From IMG/VR virus record IMGVR_UViG_3300044960_000873, positions 1-57,352 of that record: a DNA stretch of 57,352 nt. The stretch is one strand, 5' to 3'. The position numbers and the translations under genes are program-made. Below are positions 25,272 to 33,454 of this stretch, in pieces. This DNA comes from a virus. Position 1 is the first letter of the stretch; every line of letters starts with the position of its first letter. The notes beneath the pieces are model-generated. The model ran no database searches, was not told the DNA's origin, and saw only the letters and a list, made by a program, of their open reading frames with translations.

Positions 25272-26303
25272 TCACGCGGGCCAACGCTGCCGTGGCCGGC
25301 CCTGCTCGTCGTACCACTGCGCCAGCAACCCATTTGGCCGGATCTCCAACGGCGGCGGCGGATTCCAGTATGCCGGCGCCACCGCCGCCGTCTCCTGGTA
25401 GTCCAGCTCCACAACCGCTGGCGATGCTCTGCTCGGCGGCACATACACCCGCGTGAACCAATTCGTCAGCGCATTTTTCCAGCCGGCGAACCGCTTCTCT
25501 CCCTGGTTCGCCCGCCTCATGCTCCAGTAGTCGCGGAACTTCATCGCCTCCACACGCAGTTGCGCGTACCCGATAGCCGGACCATCGCGGCAGGCCAGCA
25601 CCTCCCGCAGGTGCGCGACCACCGCCGCCTCTTGTATCGCGCCCATACCAGGAACTGCGCGGATGATCGCCACGATCTCCCGTTCCTCGGCCGATACCTC
25701 CCGTTCCTCATCGATCATCGCGGCAGCTGCAGCTGGCGGCATGCCGCCAGCTTCTCTTCTTTTCTTTTCTATTCTTTTCTTTTCTATTAGGGCCGACTGG
25801 TCGTCGATTGATCGTCGACTGGTCGTCGATTGATCGTCGACTGGTCGTCGATTGATCGTCGACTGGTCGTCGACTGGTCGTCGATTGATCGTCGACTGGT
25901 CGTCGACTGGTCGTCGACTGGTCGTCGACTGGTCGGGGATGGAATCCGAAGCCAATTCCTCCGCCTCGTCCGGGCCAGGCAACAAACTGGGGGCCGGTTT
26001 CTCGATCCGCTGCCAGGTGTTGTAATTGCGGAATACCAGGTACGCCTTCCCGGCCACCACGTAACGCCGCAATTGGCTCATGCTGCGCAGCACCGCCGCG
26101 AGGTCCGCCTCGATCGTCTCCAGGTCGCACCCGCCATAGACCGCCGGCAGCATCAGCCGGATCGCCCGCGCCGAGCCTTTCAGCCGCCCCTCATCGTCCG
26201 CGTTGGAGAACAACCCGATGTAGAGCACCTGCTGCGCCGGGGTGAGTTCGGAAAACCCGTCGTCGCTCCAGATCGTCGGGTCGATCATCCGTTTTCGCGC
26301 CAC
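25272..26303 (-). CDS. replication initiator (replisome organiser-like) with internal iterons
   Basis: 343 residues from GTG 26303, which shares its G with the DnaB stop (TAGTG). The N-terminus has the winged-helix look of phage initiators (TIWSDDGFSELTPAQQVLYI, SMSQLRRYVVAGKAYLVFRN, NYNTWQRIEKP). A linker of 11-residue repeats (SRRPVDDQS, NRRPVDDQS) follows, then a Lys-rich EKKRIEKKR and a C-terminal domain with AMKFRDYWSM and FAGWKNALTNWFTRVY, DnaD-like. The linker codons are the 11-bp iterons. It precedes nothing but the transporter block and follows dnaB, so it likely loads that helicase. Confidence 0.78.
   Translation of the reverse strand: MARKRMIDPTIWSDDGFSELTPAQQVLYIGLFSNADDEGRLKGSARAIRLMLPAVYGGCDLETIEADLAAVLRSMSQLRRYVVAGKAYLVFRNYNTWQRIEKPAPSLLPGPDEAEELASDSIPDQSTTSRRPVDDQSTINRRPVDDQSTINRRPVDDQSTTSRRSIDDQSALIEKKRIEKKRREAGGMPPAAAAAMIDEEREVSAEEREIVAIIRAVPGMGAIQEAAVVAHLREVLACRDGPAIGYAQLRVEAMKFRDYWSMRRANQGEKRFAGWKNALTNWFTRVYVPPSRASPAVVELDYQETAAVAPAYWNPPPPLEIRPNGLLAQWYDEQGRPRQRWPA
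25751..25790. other. pyrimidine/AT-rich tract, probable DNA unwinding element
   Basis: A 40-base C/T-rich run with a duplicated TTTTCTTTTCTATT unit, the lowest-GC stretch within kilobases, directly beside the 11-bp iterons. On the coding strand it codes for IEKKRIEKKR. Confidence 0.6.
25795..25937. repeat. 13 tandem 11-bp iterons, probable replication origin
   Basis: Thirteen end-to-end copies of GACTGGTCGTC or its variant GATTGATCGTC, starting at 25795, 25806, 25817 and every 11 bases to 25927; the last copy ends GGG. They lie inside the initiator gene and next to an AT-rich tract, the same design as the lambda origin in gene O. Eleven bases is close to one helical turn, so bound initiators would line up on one face. 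Confidence 0.75.
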
Positions 26304-27637
26304 TATTCGACCCCGTCCCACATATCGCACGAGACGAACTCCGCCGTCCGCGCCCGAAACCGCATGCGTCCCACGCCGGTCGGTCCATTCCGGTGTTTCG
26401 CGACGATCAACTCGGCCATCCCCGCCTCGGCCGACGTGTCGTACTGGTCCGGCCGGTGGATGAACACGATCACATCCCCGTCCTGCTCGAGGCTGCCTGA
26501 CTCACGCAGGTCGGACAGGATCGGCCGCGGCGGCGTGCGCCGTTCCACCGCCCGGCTCAACTGCGCCAACGCCAGCACGGCGACGTCCAGCTCCCGCGCG
26601 AGCCGTTTCATCTCGCCGGAGACCAATGTCATCTCCTGCACTCGGTTCTCCGGCCGTCGCCGCCCCTGGCCGCTCGGTACCGTCACCAGCTGCAGGTAAT
26701 CGACGATCAGCACGGCGATGCCCCGTTCCGCGTGCATCCGCCGCGCCCGTCCCACCACCGACGAAAGCGACATGTCCGGCGCGTCGCTGATGTACAGCGG
26801 CCGTTCCGCCAACTGGGCGAATGCGCGCATCACCGCGCTCGTCTCCGCCTCGTTTCCGCCGGCCAACTGGTAGGCGTACATGTCCACGCCTGAGTTCAGT
26901 GCCAGGAACCGGGACGCCAGCCCCGCCTCATGCATCTCCAGCGAGAGGAACCCGACCGGCGTTCCGCGCAGGCTCACCGCGTTGGCGATCTGCACCGCCA
27001 GCGCCGTCTTCCCCACCGACGGCCGCGCCGCCACGATCGTCAACTCCCCGCGCCGCAAGCCGCCGATGATCCGGTCGAGCGGGTAAATCCCCGTCTCAAT
27101 GGGCCGCACCGCCGGCTGCCCCAACGCGTCGAACACCCGCTCCGCGATCTCGGCCATCGCCCGATACTCCGTCCCCATGCGCGCCATCGCCGCCTCGGTC
27201 AGCGCCTCGGTCGAGCGGGCCGTCACCTCCTCGATGCTCAGCCCCCGGTCCATCGCCGCCTCGCCGATCGCGCGCGCCGCCGTCAACAACCGTCGCCGCA
27301 CCGCCGCCTCGCGCACCCGGCCAGCGTAATATCCCGCGTGCACCGCCGTCGGCGTCGCGGCGATCAGCTCCGCCAGGTAGGCCTCTCCGCCGGCGTCGCC
27401 CAAGGTCCCCCGGTCGCGCAGCTCCGCCGCGAGCAGCAGCAGGTCGATCGGCACACGTCGTTCGAACAGCGCCACCATCGCCGCCCAGATCGCCTGGTGC
27501 GCCGCGCGGTAAAAGTCGCTTGGCTCCAGCCGCGTCGATAGGCTGATGATCGTCTCGCGGTCGATCAGGCAGGCGCCCAGCACCGCCTGTTCCGCATCGA
27601 TTTCGTGCGGTGGCAACTCCGGCGTTCGCCATCCCAC
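26303..27637 (-). CDS. dnaB: replicative DNA helicase DnaB
   Basis: 444 residues from GTG 27637. N-terminal domain: PHEIDAEQAVLGACLIDRET and FYRAAHQAIWAAMVALFERR. C-terminal RecA-like motor: ELTIVAARPSVGKTALAVQI (Walker A), GFLSLEMHEAGLASR, IAVLIVDYLQLVT (Walker B), VLALAQLSRAVERR, ILSDLRESGSLEQDGDVI (the arginine-finger region). Full length for DnaB. Confidence 0.95.
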   Translation of the reverse strand: MGWRTPELPPHEIDAEQAVLGACLIDRETIISLSTRLEPSDFYRAAHQAIWAAMVALFERRVPIDLLLLAAELRDRGTLGDAGGEAYLAELIAATPTAVHAGYYAGRVREAAVRRRLLTAARAIGEAAMDRGLSIEEVTARSTEALTEAAMARMGTEYRAMAEIAERVFDALGQPAVRPIETGIYPLDRIIGGLRRGELTIVAARPSVGKTALAVQIANAVSLRGTPVGFLSLEMHEAGLASRFLALNSGVDMYAYQLAGGNEAETSAVMRAFAQLAERPLYISDAPDMSLSSVVGRARRMHAERGIAVLIVDYLQLVTVPSGQGRRRPENRVQEMTLVSGEMKRLARELDVAVLALAQLSRAVERRTPPRPILSDLRESGSLEQDGDVIVFIHRPDQYDTSAEAGMAELIVAKHRNGPTGVGRMRFRARTAEFVSCDMWDGVE

Positions 27638-27685
27638 GCCACACCTCGCTCGTCGCAGCCACGCTGTTCCCCGCTGGCGTCCGCC

Positions 27686-28486
27686 TTACCCCTCGCTCCA
27701 ACAGCGTGCCTTCGCTGCGCTGAGCGCTTCCTCCACGGCTGGTTCCTCGCGGATACCCAGCCGCACCGCCTCCGCGTGCAGCTGACGCACCCGCGCCCGG
27801 TGGTGTTCGTCCACGCATTCCTGCGCCTCCGTCACGATGCGCAGAATGTGGACCGCATCGAGTCCGGCCTCTGTCGCGCTGGGCAACGACTCTCCGGTCG
27901 CTCCATCGACCGTGTCCGCGCCTGGGCTCACCACCACGAGCTGTCCCTCGGCGTCGACTTCGACCTCGGCGCCGAGCTCTTCCGGCGTATACATCCCGCC
28001 GATGCTGTCCGGGAACGCCATCCGCGCTACGGCCGAGATCGAGCGCGCGCGCAACATCGCCGCCGGGTATTTCAGCCAACTGGGGTTGTTGAGCAAACCG
28101 GCCCGTTTCGCGTCCTCCAGCGTAAACGCGTACCGCTGCCGGCTCGTCCATCCCCGGCGTTTGTATGAGACCTCGCAGCGCGTCTCGTCGGTGTGGGTGA
28201 ATATCACCGCCCCATCACCGTGGTCGCGGTAAATCAACGCGAGCATGAGCTCGCTGTTCGCCGTCGGTTTCCCCTGGAGATGCAAAATGTTCGACAGCGC
28301 GTACATCGGCGGGACGCCCAGTTCCCGCCCGCGCTGCATGACCGCCAACGCAGCCTGCCAGGTGGTGATATGTTTGGGCAGCAGCCCCGAAGCCACCAGC
28401 GCCTCCGCCATCTGGGTCATCGTCTGCCACTCCTCAACGGAGGGCAGCAAGCTCATCCCGGCTGTCACGGCCGGCAATTGGGTCAT
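27686..28486 (-). CDS. recT: RecT-family single-strand annealing protein
   Basis: 266 residues from ATG 28486, GAGAGG upstream. Motifs: QALAVMQRGRELGVPPMYAL (after a segment like TTWQAALAVMQRG), SELMLALIYRDHG, VSYKRRGWTSRQRYAFTLED, PSWLKYPAAMLRARSISAVAR and FPDSIGGMYTPEELG, the RecT/Bet-like order (motifs I, H/R and the conserved P-x-x-M-L-x-x-R). It anneals single strands during replication and recombination. No matching exonuclease gene is seen nearby, although the VRR-NUC gene may supply resection. Confidence 0.85.
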   Translation of the reverse strand: MTQLPAVTAGMSLLPSVEEWQTMTQMAEALVASGLLPKHITTWQAALAVMQRGRELGVPPMYALSNILHLQGKPTANSELMLALIYRDHGDGAVIFTHTDETRCEVSYKRRGWTSRQRYAFTLEDAKRAGLLNNPSWLKYPAAMLRARSISAVARMAFPDSIGGMYTPEELGAEVEVDAEGQLVVVSPGADTVDGATGESLPSATEAGLDAVHILRIVTEAQECVDEHHRARVRQLHAEAVRLGIREEPAVEEALSAAKARCWSEG

Positions 28487-28497
28487 GGTCGTTCCTC

Positions 28498-28620
28498 TCA
28501 GCGCCAGCCGGCGGCCAACGCCGCCGTGGCCAATACGCAGGTGAACAGCGTCGTCAAGGTCAGCAACAGCGCGCAGCCGAGCATGCGCGCGCTGGCCTCC
28601 AGGTCGTCCTCGCCATCCAT
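28498..28620 (-). CDS. 40-residue single-pass membrane peptide
   Basis: ATG 28620 (a GATG duplication, ATGGATGG, gives a second start) reads MDGEDDLEASARMLGCALLL, then LTLTTLFTCVLATAALAAGW and stops at 28498, upstream of recT. An acidic N-terminus plus one hydrophobic helix of about 24 residues. The function is unknown. Confidence 0.55.
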   Translation of the reverse strand: MDGEDDLEASARMLGCALLLTLTTLFTCVLATAALAAGWR

Positions 28621-28648
28621 CGCTCGCCTCATTCCCACCGAGAGCGCC

Positions 28649-28975
28649 TCAGTGGATCAGGTTCCAGCACACGAGGAACACGCCGCTCCACATCGCTCCG
28701 CCGGCCACGCCGGCGAGCATGAGCAGCGCCGCCTCCCCCACTCGCCGCCTGTTCACCCCGCGCGGCGCGCCGGACGGCGATGACGATGGCGCGCCGGGGC
28801 AGGCAATCAGGTCGAGCAACCGTTCCCAATCCCGGTCGGCTGGGGGCGATATCCTCGCCCCCAGTTCCCACCCCGCCGAGAGCACATCGCCCGCTGGCGG
28901 ATACATCGGCAGGGTTTCGTGCCGGAGCCGAACGTACATGCTGACGAGCGTGTCATCCGGCTCGTAACGCTTCAT
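28649..28975 (-). CDS. hypothetical protein with C-terminal membrane helix
   Basis: 108 residues from ATG 28975 (ATGA overlap). Polar N-terminus (MKRYEPDDTLVSMYVRLRHE), a helical middle (RDWERLLDLIACPGAP), a Ser/Pro-rich linker, then a membrane helix near the end (LLMLAGVAGGAMWSGVFLVC). No family is recognised. Confidence 0.6.
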   Translation of the reverse strand: MKRYEPDDTLVSMYVRLRHETLPMYPPAGDVLSAGWELGARISPPADRDWERLLDLIACPGAPSSSPSGAPRGVNRRRVGEAALLMLAGVAGGAMWSGVFLVCWNLIH

Positions 28976-29529
28976 GCTTCGTTCTCCACGTCCCACCCGG
29001 GGTCGTCGGCGCCGACGTAACGTGCGAACTCGTCCGCCGTTATCGCGTCCTCGTCCGCGTACGGATCGCGGCCGGCCATCGGCGGCGGACTCCAGGCCGG
29101 CTCCTCGTCGTGCTGCTCGGAGCAGCACGACGTCTCCTCCGCCAGGATCGCGCCCAGCTGCTCCAAGCTGTCGACGAGGTACTGCCTCACTCGCCCGCAC
29201 CCCTCACACCGGTGCGTCATATGCATCTGGGGGTCATAATCGCTGAACCCCCAGTGCCGCACCGCGCTTCCGCGAAACGTGAACGCGATGCCATCGATCA
29301 TCACGGTGGCGACCAGACACCCTCGGTAGCCCTCCTCCGTGATGACGATCTTTGCCGGGTCCAGGCTGATCCCGAAACATACCTGGACCCGGTTCGTCAC
29401 GTGTTCCCGCACGGACCGTTCGTGCGCCGCAATACGCCCCAACCGCTCGGCCTCCAGCCGAGCCTCCCGCGCCGCATGCGCGGCCAGTGCGCGCTCCCGC
29501 AGCGTCGCCAGTTGTGTTGCTGTGCTCAT
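28972..29529 (-). CDS. hypothetical protein with Cys pair
   Basis: 185 residues from ATG 29529 (MSTATQLATLRERALAA). The N-terminus is a charged helix (ERLGRIAAHERSVREHV), followed by a central beta part (KIVITEEGYRGCLVATVMID, IAFTFRGSAVRH) and a zinc-like HRCEGCGRVRQYLVD...SCCSE segment with four or more Cys. The C-terminus is acidic. The role is unknown. Confidence 0.6.
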   Translation of the reverse strand: MSTATQLATLRERALAAHAAREARLEAERLGRIAAHERSVREHVTNRVQVCFGISLDPAKIVITEEGYRGCLVATVMIDGIAFTFRGSAVRHWGFSDYDPQMHMTHRCEGCGRVRQYLVDSLEQLGAILAEETSCCSEQHDEEPAWSPPPMAGRDPYADEDAITADEFARYVGADDPGWDVENEA

Positions 29530-29592
29530 GGTGTTATCCTGTCCGTACACTCTCACGCATCGCCTGTCCCCGGCCGCTGTCACCGGCTGGGG

Positions 29593-29958
29593 TCAGGCCG
29601 CGTTCTGCGGCAGCGCCTCGGCCTCGGTCCAGGGGACGAGCCGCCCCAGGTCGTAGCCGATCTCCTCGGCCTGCCGGGCGATCTCGCGCTCGTAGCGCAG
29701 CGTGCGCGGGGTCACCCCGCCGGCCAGTTCTCCCCAGGCTCGCCGTTCACCCGCGTCGGTCCATTGCGCCGCGATCAGCGCCTCGGCGCATTCCCGCGCC
29801 AGCCGCGCCAACAACAGCCGCGTGCGCGACACCTCCGACGGGCTGATCAGACCGTCGGCGCAGGCTTCCTCGAACATGCGCCGGAACTCTCCCAGCGCGT
29901 CGTACACATCCTCCACCTCGGCGATTGCCCGCACGGCTCGCCGTTCGTGCGAGGTCAT
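29593..29958 (-). CDS. hypothetical helical protein
   Basis: 121 residues from ATG 29958, with GGAGGTGGGC upstream, a strong site that decides this start. It is all-helical (IAEVEDVYDALGEFRRMF, LLLARLARECAEALIA) with a C-terminal VTPRTLRYEREIARQAEEIG. It lies after a long untranslated stretch, so translation is likely set by that RNA. Confidence 0.6.
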   Translation of the reverse strand: MTSHERRAVRAIAEVEDVYDALGEFRRMFEEACADGLISPSEVSRTRLLLARLARECAEALIAAQWTDAGERRAWGELAGGVTPRTLRYEREIARQAEEIGYDLGRLVPWTEAEALPQNAA

Positions 29959-30326
29959 GCCCACCTCCATTCGCCTGACATGCGTGCCATTGGGCCAATG
30001 GCCGCTATGCTCGTCCTGGGTGGCCCGTTCGCCACCGGCGAGCCGGCCAACCGGGGAGTCTGACGACCGGTTGCCCAGCTCGCCGGTGGCGGGCGCCGCG
30101 CCAGAGATCCAGCGCCGCGCCACGCCACGGAGAGAGGAGGAGTGAGGGATGCAATGGGGACCGGCGGCGGCGCAGTGTGGGGAACGCCGCCGCCGGCGTG
30201 CGGAAGGAAGATCCCGTGCCGAGGGGAATCGGCACCTGGCAACCGCCAGCGGTCGGCCAGCGGCTGTCACGTGCCGGCCGGCGAACCAGCCGGCACGCGC
30301 AGGGAGGAGTGAGGAGGAAATATGCA
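29959..30326. other. untranslated region with nested perfect inverted repeats
   Basis: 368 bases without a gene. It holds a 14-bp perfect inverted repeat (30030-30043 with 30078-30091, CGCCACCGGCGAGC and its complement) that encloses a 7-bp one (30048-30054 with 30067-30073), a GTGCCGA hairpin near 30217-30236 and an 8-bp GTGCCGGC hairpin at 30269-30296. Purine-rich strings GGAGGAGTGAGG occur at about 30130 and 30302 and again at 46440 on the same strand. On the transcribed (minus) strand this would be a structured leader between excisionase-like and downstream genes. Confidence 0.6.
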
Positions 30327-30596
30327 TCAGGAACCCGGCCCATCGCCGGCCGACTCGCGCACCGTCTGCGCCGCCAACCAGGCGAGCACGTCCGCCGCGA
30401 TGAAGCGCACCACCCGCCCGCGCTGGATGTACGGCATCCCCTGCGAGCGCCATAGCGCCGCGGTGGTCGCGCCGATGCGCAGCGCCCGGCAGAGTTCCGC
30501 CTCATCCCAGATCAGCGGCGCGGGCGTCTCCGCCGGCGCGACGACTGGGGCCGGAAGCCGCCGGCGCACCCGGCGGACGATGACCGTCGCGCTCAT
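30327..30596 (-). CDS. excisionase-like / MerR-type HTH protein
   Basis: 89 residues from ATG 30596, ATGA overlap with the Cro-like stop. A basic N-terminus is followed by the HTH IWDEAELCRALRIGATTAALW and the wing YIQRGRVVRFIAADVLAWL, the layout of small excisionase/HTH_17 proteins. Placed second in the lytic-direction operon, opposite integrase, so it may act in excision. The assignment as excisionase is by context. Confidence 0.7.
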   Translation of the reverse strand: MSATVIVRRVRRRLPAPVVAPAETPAPLIWDEAELCRALRIGATTAALWRSQGMPYIQRGRVVRFIAADVLAWLAAQTVRESAGDGPGS

Positions 30597-30808
30597 GCCG
30601 CGCCGCGTTCCTGGTCGCTGGCCAGGAACTCGTGCGGCAGTTGCAGGACCCGAGCCGCCTCGCGGGCGAACTGCTCGGTCATCGGGTAGCGGCCGGCCAG
30701 GATGCGCGAGACCGTCTCGCGCCGATACCCGGTGGCATCGGCCAGCCACACCGTCGTGCGGCCCTGCACCTGGAGCACGCGGCGCAGTTTGCGCCGGTCG
30801 AACGCCAT
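30593..30808 (-). CDS. Cro-like HTH regulator
   Basis: 71 residues from ATG 30808 (MAFDRRKLRRVLQVQ). The HTH is VWLADATGYRRETVSRILAG, with the XRE-like A-x-x-x-x-x-x-R-x-T-V-S-R-x-L pattern. It is divergent from the repressor gene and first in the leftward operon, the position of Cro. It should compete for the operators at 30840-30925. Confidence 0.75.
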   Translation of the reverse strand: MAFDRRKLRRVLQVQGRTTVWLADATGYRRETVSRILAGRYPMTEQFAREAARVLQLPHEFLASDQERGAA

Positions 30809-30854
30809 GCCCACCTCCCGTTCGGCTCATCATGGATATATCACGTTGTCATGC

Positions 30855-30884
30855 ATGATACGGTGATGCCCGTGAGAATGTCAA
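30855..30884 (-). promoter_or_regulatory. sigma70 promoter for the leftward lytic operon
   Basis: On the minus strand, -35 TTGACA (30884-30879), 18-base spacer, -10 TATCAT (30860-30855). It fires toward the Cro-like gene whose ATG is at 30808. It lies in a TCACG-rich operator region next to the repressor start. Confidence 0.7.
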
Positions 30885-30895
30885 TGGTCTGTGGT

Positions 30896-31591
30896 ATGGA
30901 TATTCACGTGAACACACGTGATATCAAACTCACGTTCGGGGAATGGCTGGACGATCAGCTCGTCGCGGCTGGGTACAACCAGACCACGTTCGCCGAGGCG
31001 ATCGGGGTTGCCCAAAGCGCGGTGAACCAGTGGGTGAATAACGTCCAGCCGCCGAGCCGGCGCAACGTCGCCCGCATCGCCCGCGCACTGAACATGGCGG
31101 CATCCGACATCGAGGCCCGGATCGATCGACGCCGGAGAGGAGGTCTGCATGCTGCCACTGCTGTCCGGGTCGCCCGGAATGTCGCCACGTTCAGGGTGCA
31201 CGGCGTTGTTCCCGCCGATGCATTCCGTTGGGCCGACAGTGGAGGCGAGTGCGGCGAGGTGGATGTTCCACTATCCTGGCTGCAAGGCCGCGACCAACGC
31301 GAGTTTTTCGTCGTCGAGGTCTCCGGGGATTGTCTCAGTTCCCTCGGCATTGGCGATGGCGCGTATCTGTTCTGCCAGCGCGCCACGCGGTTGCCGCGTG
31401 ACGGCGACCTGGTCATCGTCCGCATCGGGGACGAGGTAACCTGCAAACGCTGGCGCTGGGCGGGTGGGCGCGTGGAACTCGTCGACGGCGACGAGCGCGT
31501 CGTCTATTCCTGTGACCCGCGCTCCAGCGAACTGCACGTCGAGGGCTACGTCATCGCCGAGATCCAACCCCACGGCAGCGTGCACACATGA
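30896..31591 (+). CDS. CI-type repressor, XRE HTH plus S24/LexA-like C-terminal domain
   Basis: 231 residues from ATG 30896; no ribosome-binding site precedes it, so the mRNA may be leaderless. HTH: FAEAIGVAQSAVNQWVNNVQ. C-terminal domain: FFVVEVSGDCLSSLGIGDGA, PRDGDLVIVRIGDEVTCKRW. In LexA/CI the nucleophile lies in V-x-G-D-S-M; here the Ser is Cys (GDCL), while the catalytic Lys in T-C-K-R is kept. The protein may be self-cleaving through Cys, or use SOS-independent derepression. It sits beside integrase, opposite Cro. Confidence 0.87.
   Translation: MDIHVNTRDIKLTFGEWLDDQLVAAGYNQTTFAEAIGVAQSAVNQWVNNVQPPSRRNVARIARALNMAASDIEARIDRRRRGGLHAATAVRVARNVATFRVHGVVPADAFRWADSGGECGEVDVPLSWLQGRDQREFFVVEVSGDCLSSLGIGDGAYLFCQRATRLPRDGDLVIVRIGDEVTCKRWRWAGGRVELVDGDERVVYSCDPRSSELHVEGYVIAEIQPHGSVHT
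30899..30925. promoter_or_regulatory. repressor operator candidate (inverted repeat)
   Basis: GATATTCACGTG and CACGTGATATC form an inverted repeat with a 4-base centre. It lies at the start of the repressor reading frame and next to a promoter, so it is probably the repressor or Cro operator. A partial copy (ATCACG) lies at 30842. Confidence 0.6.
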
Positions 31592-31762
31592 TCCCAGGCG
31601 CGGTGACGCCGGCCGAGCCACACCACCACCGCGCGACCCGGCCGACGCGCCCCGCGAGGCGGCAATCAGCCTAATCAGCCACGCCGTATCCGTCCAGTAG
31701 GCCAAACGTCCTAGGAGCGCCCTCGCCATGCACACGGCTATGCCCAACCGTTCCGCTGCGCT

Positions 31763-32869
31763 ATGACCCGCGATTACCCCGGCGTGCGCATCCTCCCCTC
31801 GGGCGCGATCGCCTACACGATCCGCGAACCCGACCATGCGGGGATCGTCCGCCATCGCACGATCACCCGCGACCAGGTCACCGGCGAACCGTTCCGCACC
31901 CCGGCCGCCGCCCATCGCGCCCGGTTGCGCCACCAGGCGCGCATCGCCGCCGGCCAACGTCCCCGCTCGCGCGAAACAACCGGGAGCTACGCTCGCGCCT
32001 GGCTGCGAACCAGGCGCGACCTGAAGCCCTCCAGCCTGCGCGTCTACCGCTACGCCGTCGAGCAGGTCGTCGCCGGGCTGGGGGAGATCTCCCTCGCCGA
32101 GCTGCGGCCGTCCGATGTACGTCGTTTCCTCGACATGCTCGTCCAGCGCGGTCTCGCCCCGCGCTCGATCCGCCTGATCCACACCGTCCTACATATGCTC
32201 CTGGAGGCGGCGCTGGCCGACGATCTCGTCGGCCGCAACCCCGCCCGGCGCGTCCATCCACCGAGCGTGACCAAACACGAGGTCGTCGTCTGGCAGCCCG
32301 AGGAGATCCGCCGCTTCCTCGCCGTCGCCGACGCGCATGCATACGCCGCGCTCTGGCGGCTCGCGCTGGAGACGGGCATGCGCATCGGCGAGTTGCGCGG
32401 GCTGAGCTGGCGCGACATCGACCTCGCCGCCGGCCAACTCACCGTGCGCCGCACCGCGACCGTCGATGACCGAGGAAGGGCGATCCTCGGCGACAGCCCG
32501 AAGTCGCCGGCCGGCCGGCGGACGCTGCCCCTCTCCCCCCGCGTGGTCGCGCTCCTCGCTGCCCAGCGGGCCAACGCCACGAGTACGCTGGTGTTCCCCG
32601 GCCCCTCGGGCGACCTGCTGCGCCGCGACACGCTGGGCCGCTGGTTCCGCGCGCTCGTCGCCGAAGCCGGCGTGCGCCCGATCCGGCTGCACGACCTGCG
32701 CCACACCGCAGCGACCATCCTCCTGCTGCAGGGAGTCCCGGTGCACGTCGTCGCGGCGGTGCTGGGTCACAGCAACCCGAGCGTCACCCTCGCCGTCTAT
32801 GCCCACCTGATCCCCGGTTCGACCCGCGACGCGCTCGAGCTGCTGGCGCGCTACCTCGACGCCATGTAG
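31763..32869 (+). CDS. int: tyrosine recombinase integrase
   Basis: 368 residues. N-terminal arm-binding region, SAM-like core-binding domain (SLRVYRYAVEQVVAGLGEIS, LAELRPSDVRRFLDML), catalytic domain with the pentad: Arg in LALETGMRIGELRGLSWRD, Lys in the PKSPAGRRTLPLS region, HDLRHTAATILLLQG (His, Arg), VLGHSNPSVTL (His), and nucleophile Tyr in VYAHLIPGSTRDA. Full length for the family. The 170 bases between it and the repressor carry two AATCAGCC direct repeats and no gene. Confidence 0.95.
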   Translation: MTRDYPGVRILPSGAIAYTIREPDHAGIVRHRTITRDQVTGEPFRTPAAAHRARLRHQARIAAGQRPRSRETTGSYARAWLRTRRDLKPSSLRVYRYAVEQVVAGLGEISLAELRPSDVRRFLDMLVQRGLAPRSIRLIHTVLHMLLEAALADDLVGRNPARRVHPPSVTKHEVVVWQPEEIRRFLAVADAHAYAALWRLALETGMRIGELRGLSWRDIDLAAGQLTVRRTATVDDRGRAILGDSPKSPAGRRTLPLSPRVVALLAAQRANATSTLVFPGPSGDLLRRDTLGRWFRALVAEAGVRPIRLHDLRHTAATILLLQGVPVHVVAAVLGHSNPSVTLAVYAHLIPGSTRDALELLARYLDAM

Positions 32870-33111
32870 CACGTTTGGCGCACGCGCGCGCTAACATGTC
32901 CCAGCATCCCCAGCCAAATGCGGGTCTGGCGCAAAACCGCGTTAGAGTTGTGTTAGCGGAAGCGCGCTTTCCGGCGATCAGCGGCGGGAAGCCGGCCGGC
33001 CGCAACCCCCAAAACCCGCGTACGGACGCCGCAGCCCCAGTCGCCAGGGCACGCCGGGGCGTGCGACAGTAGCACGCCATTGCAGCCAGTCTGTAGCACG
33101 TTTGTAGCACG
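32866..33111. other. attP candidate with GTAGCACG direct repeats
   Basis: Four direct copies of GTAGCACG (32866, 33069, 33093, 33104), the first spanning the integrase stop codon, and a TTAG repeat pair (CGCGTTAGAGTTGTGTTAGCG near 32940). Direct arm-type repeats beside a tyrosine integrase are typical of attP. The core cannot be fixed without a host junction. No tRNA gene was seen. Confidence 0.45.
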
Positions 33112-33128
33112 ATGGGCCGCTGAGGGTA

Positions 33129-33157
33129 TTGACAAACGCTGAATCGTGCGCTATTAT
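33129..33157 (+). promoter_or_regulatory. consensus sigma70 promoter of accessory array
   Basis: TTGACA (33129-33134), 17-base spacer, TATTAT (33152-33157). A near-perfect sigma70 promoter about 70 bases upstream of the first accessory gene; it stands out in a GC-rich region. Confidence 0.8.
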
Positions 33158-33224
33158 TACGCCATGAGAGGAGGCCCCGCTGGCGAGGGACGCCACAGGG
33201 GCCGGGACACGGAAGGGAACTCCG

Positions 33225-33422
33225 ATGCGCAGCCGATTCACCACCATCCGCGACCTCGTCGCCGCCGTCTACTATGCCGACCCCATGCTCTTCGAGGAGC
33301 TGGGCGAGCAGCGCGTCGAGGAGATCGCCTGCGAGGTGCATACCTCGCGCTACGAGGACATCGACGACGAGGAGTTCGACATGATCCTCGCGCAGGCCCT
33401 GCGCGAGGCGGTAGGCATGTAG
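33225..33422 (+). CDS. small acidic protein (65 aa)
   Basis: ATG 33225 with GGAAGGGA upstream. 65 residues, MRSRFTTIRDLVAAVYYADP, then an acidic middle RYEDIDDEEFDMILAQAL. Phage proteins of this size and charge can mimic DNA or block host factors, but none is recognised. Its TAG stop begins the first ribozyme cassette. Confidence 0.7.
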   Translation: MRSRFTTIRDLVAAVYYADPMLFEELGEQRVEEIACEVHTSRYEDIDDEEFDMILAQALREAVGM

Positions 33423-33454
33423 CACACCCTGGGGGCGGCTCGCCACCGCCCCCA

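Noticed and set aside
30322-30858. + strand frame after the GGAGGAGTGAGGAGG string
   Set aside because: It is antisense to the excisionase-like and Cro-like genes and low in normal protein character.
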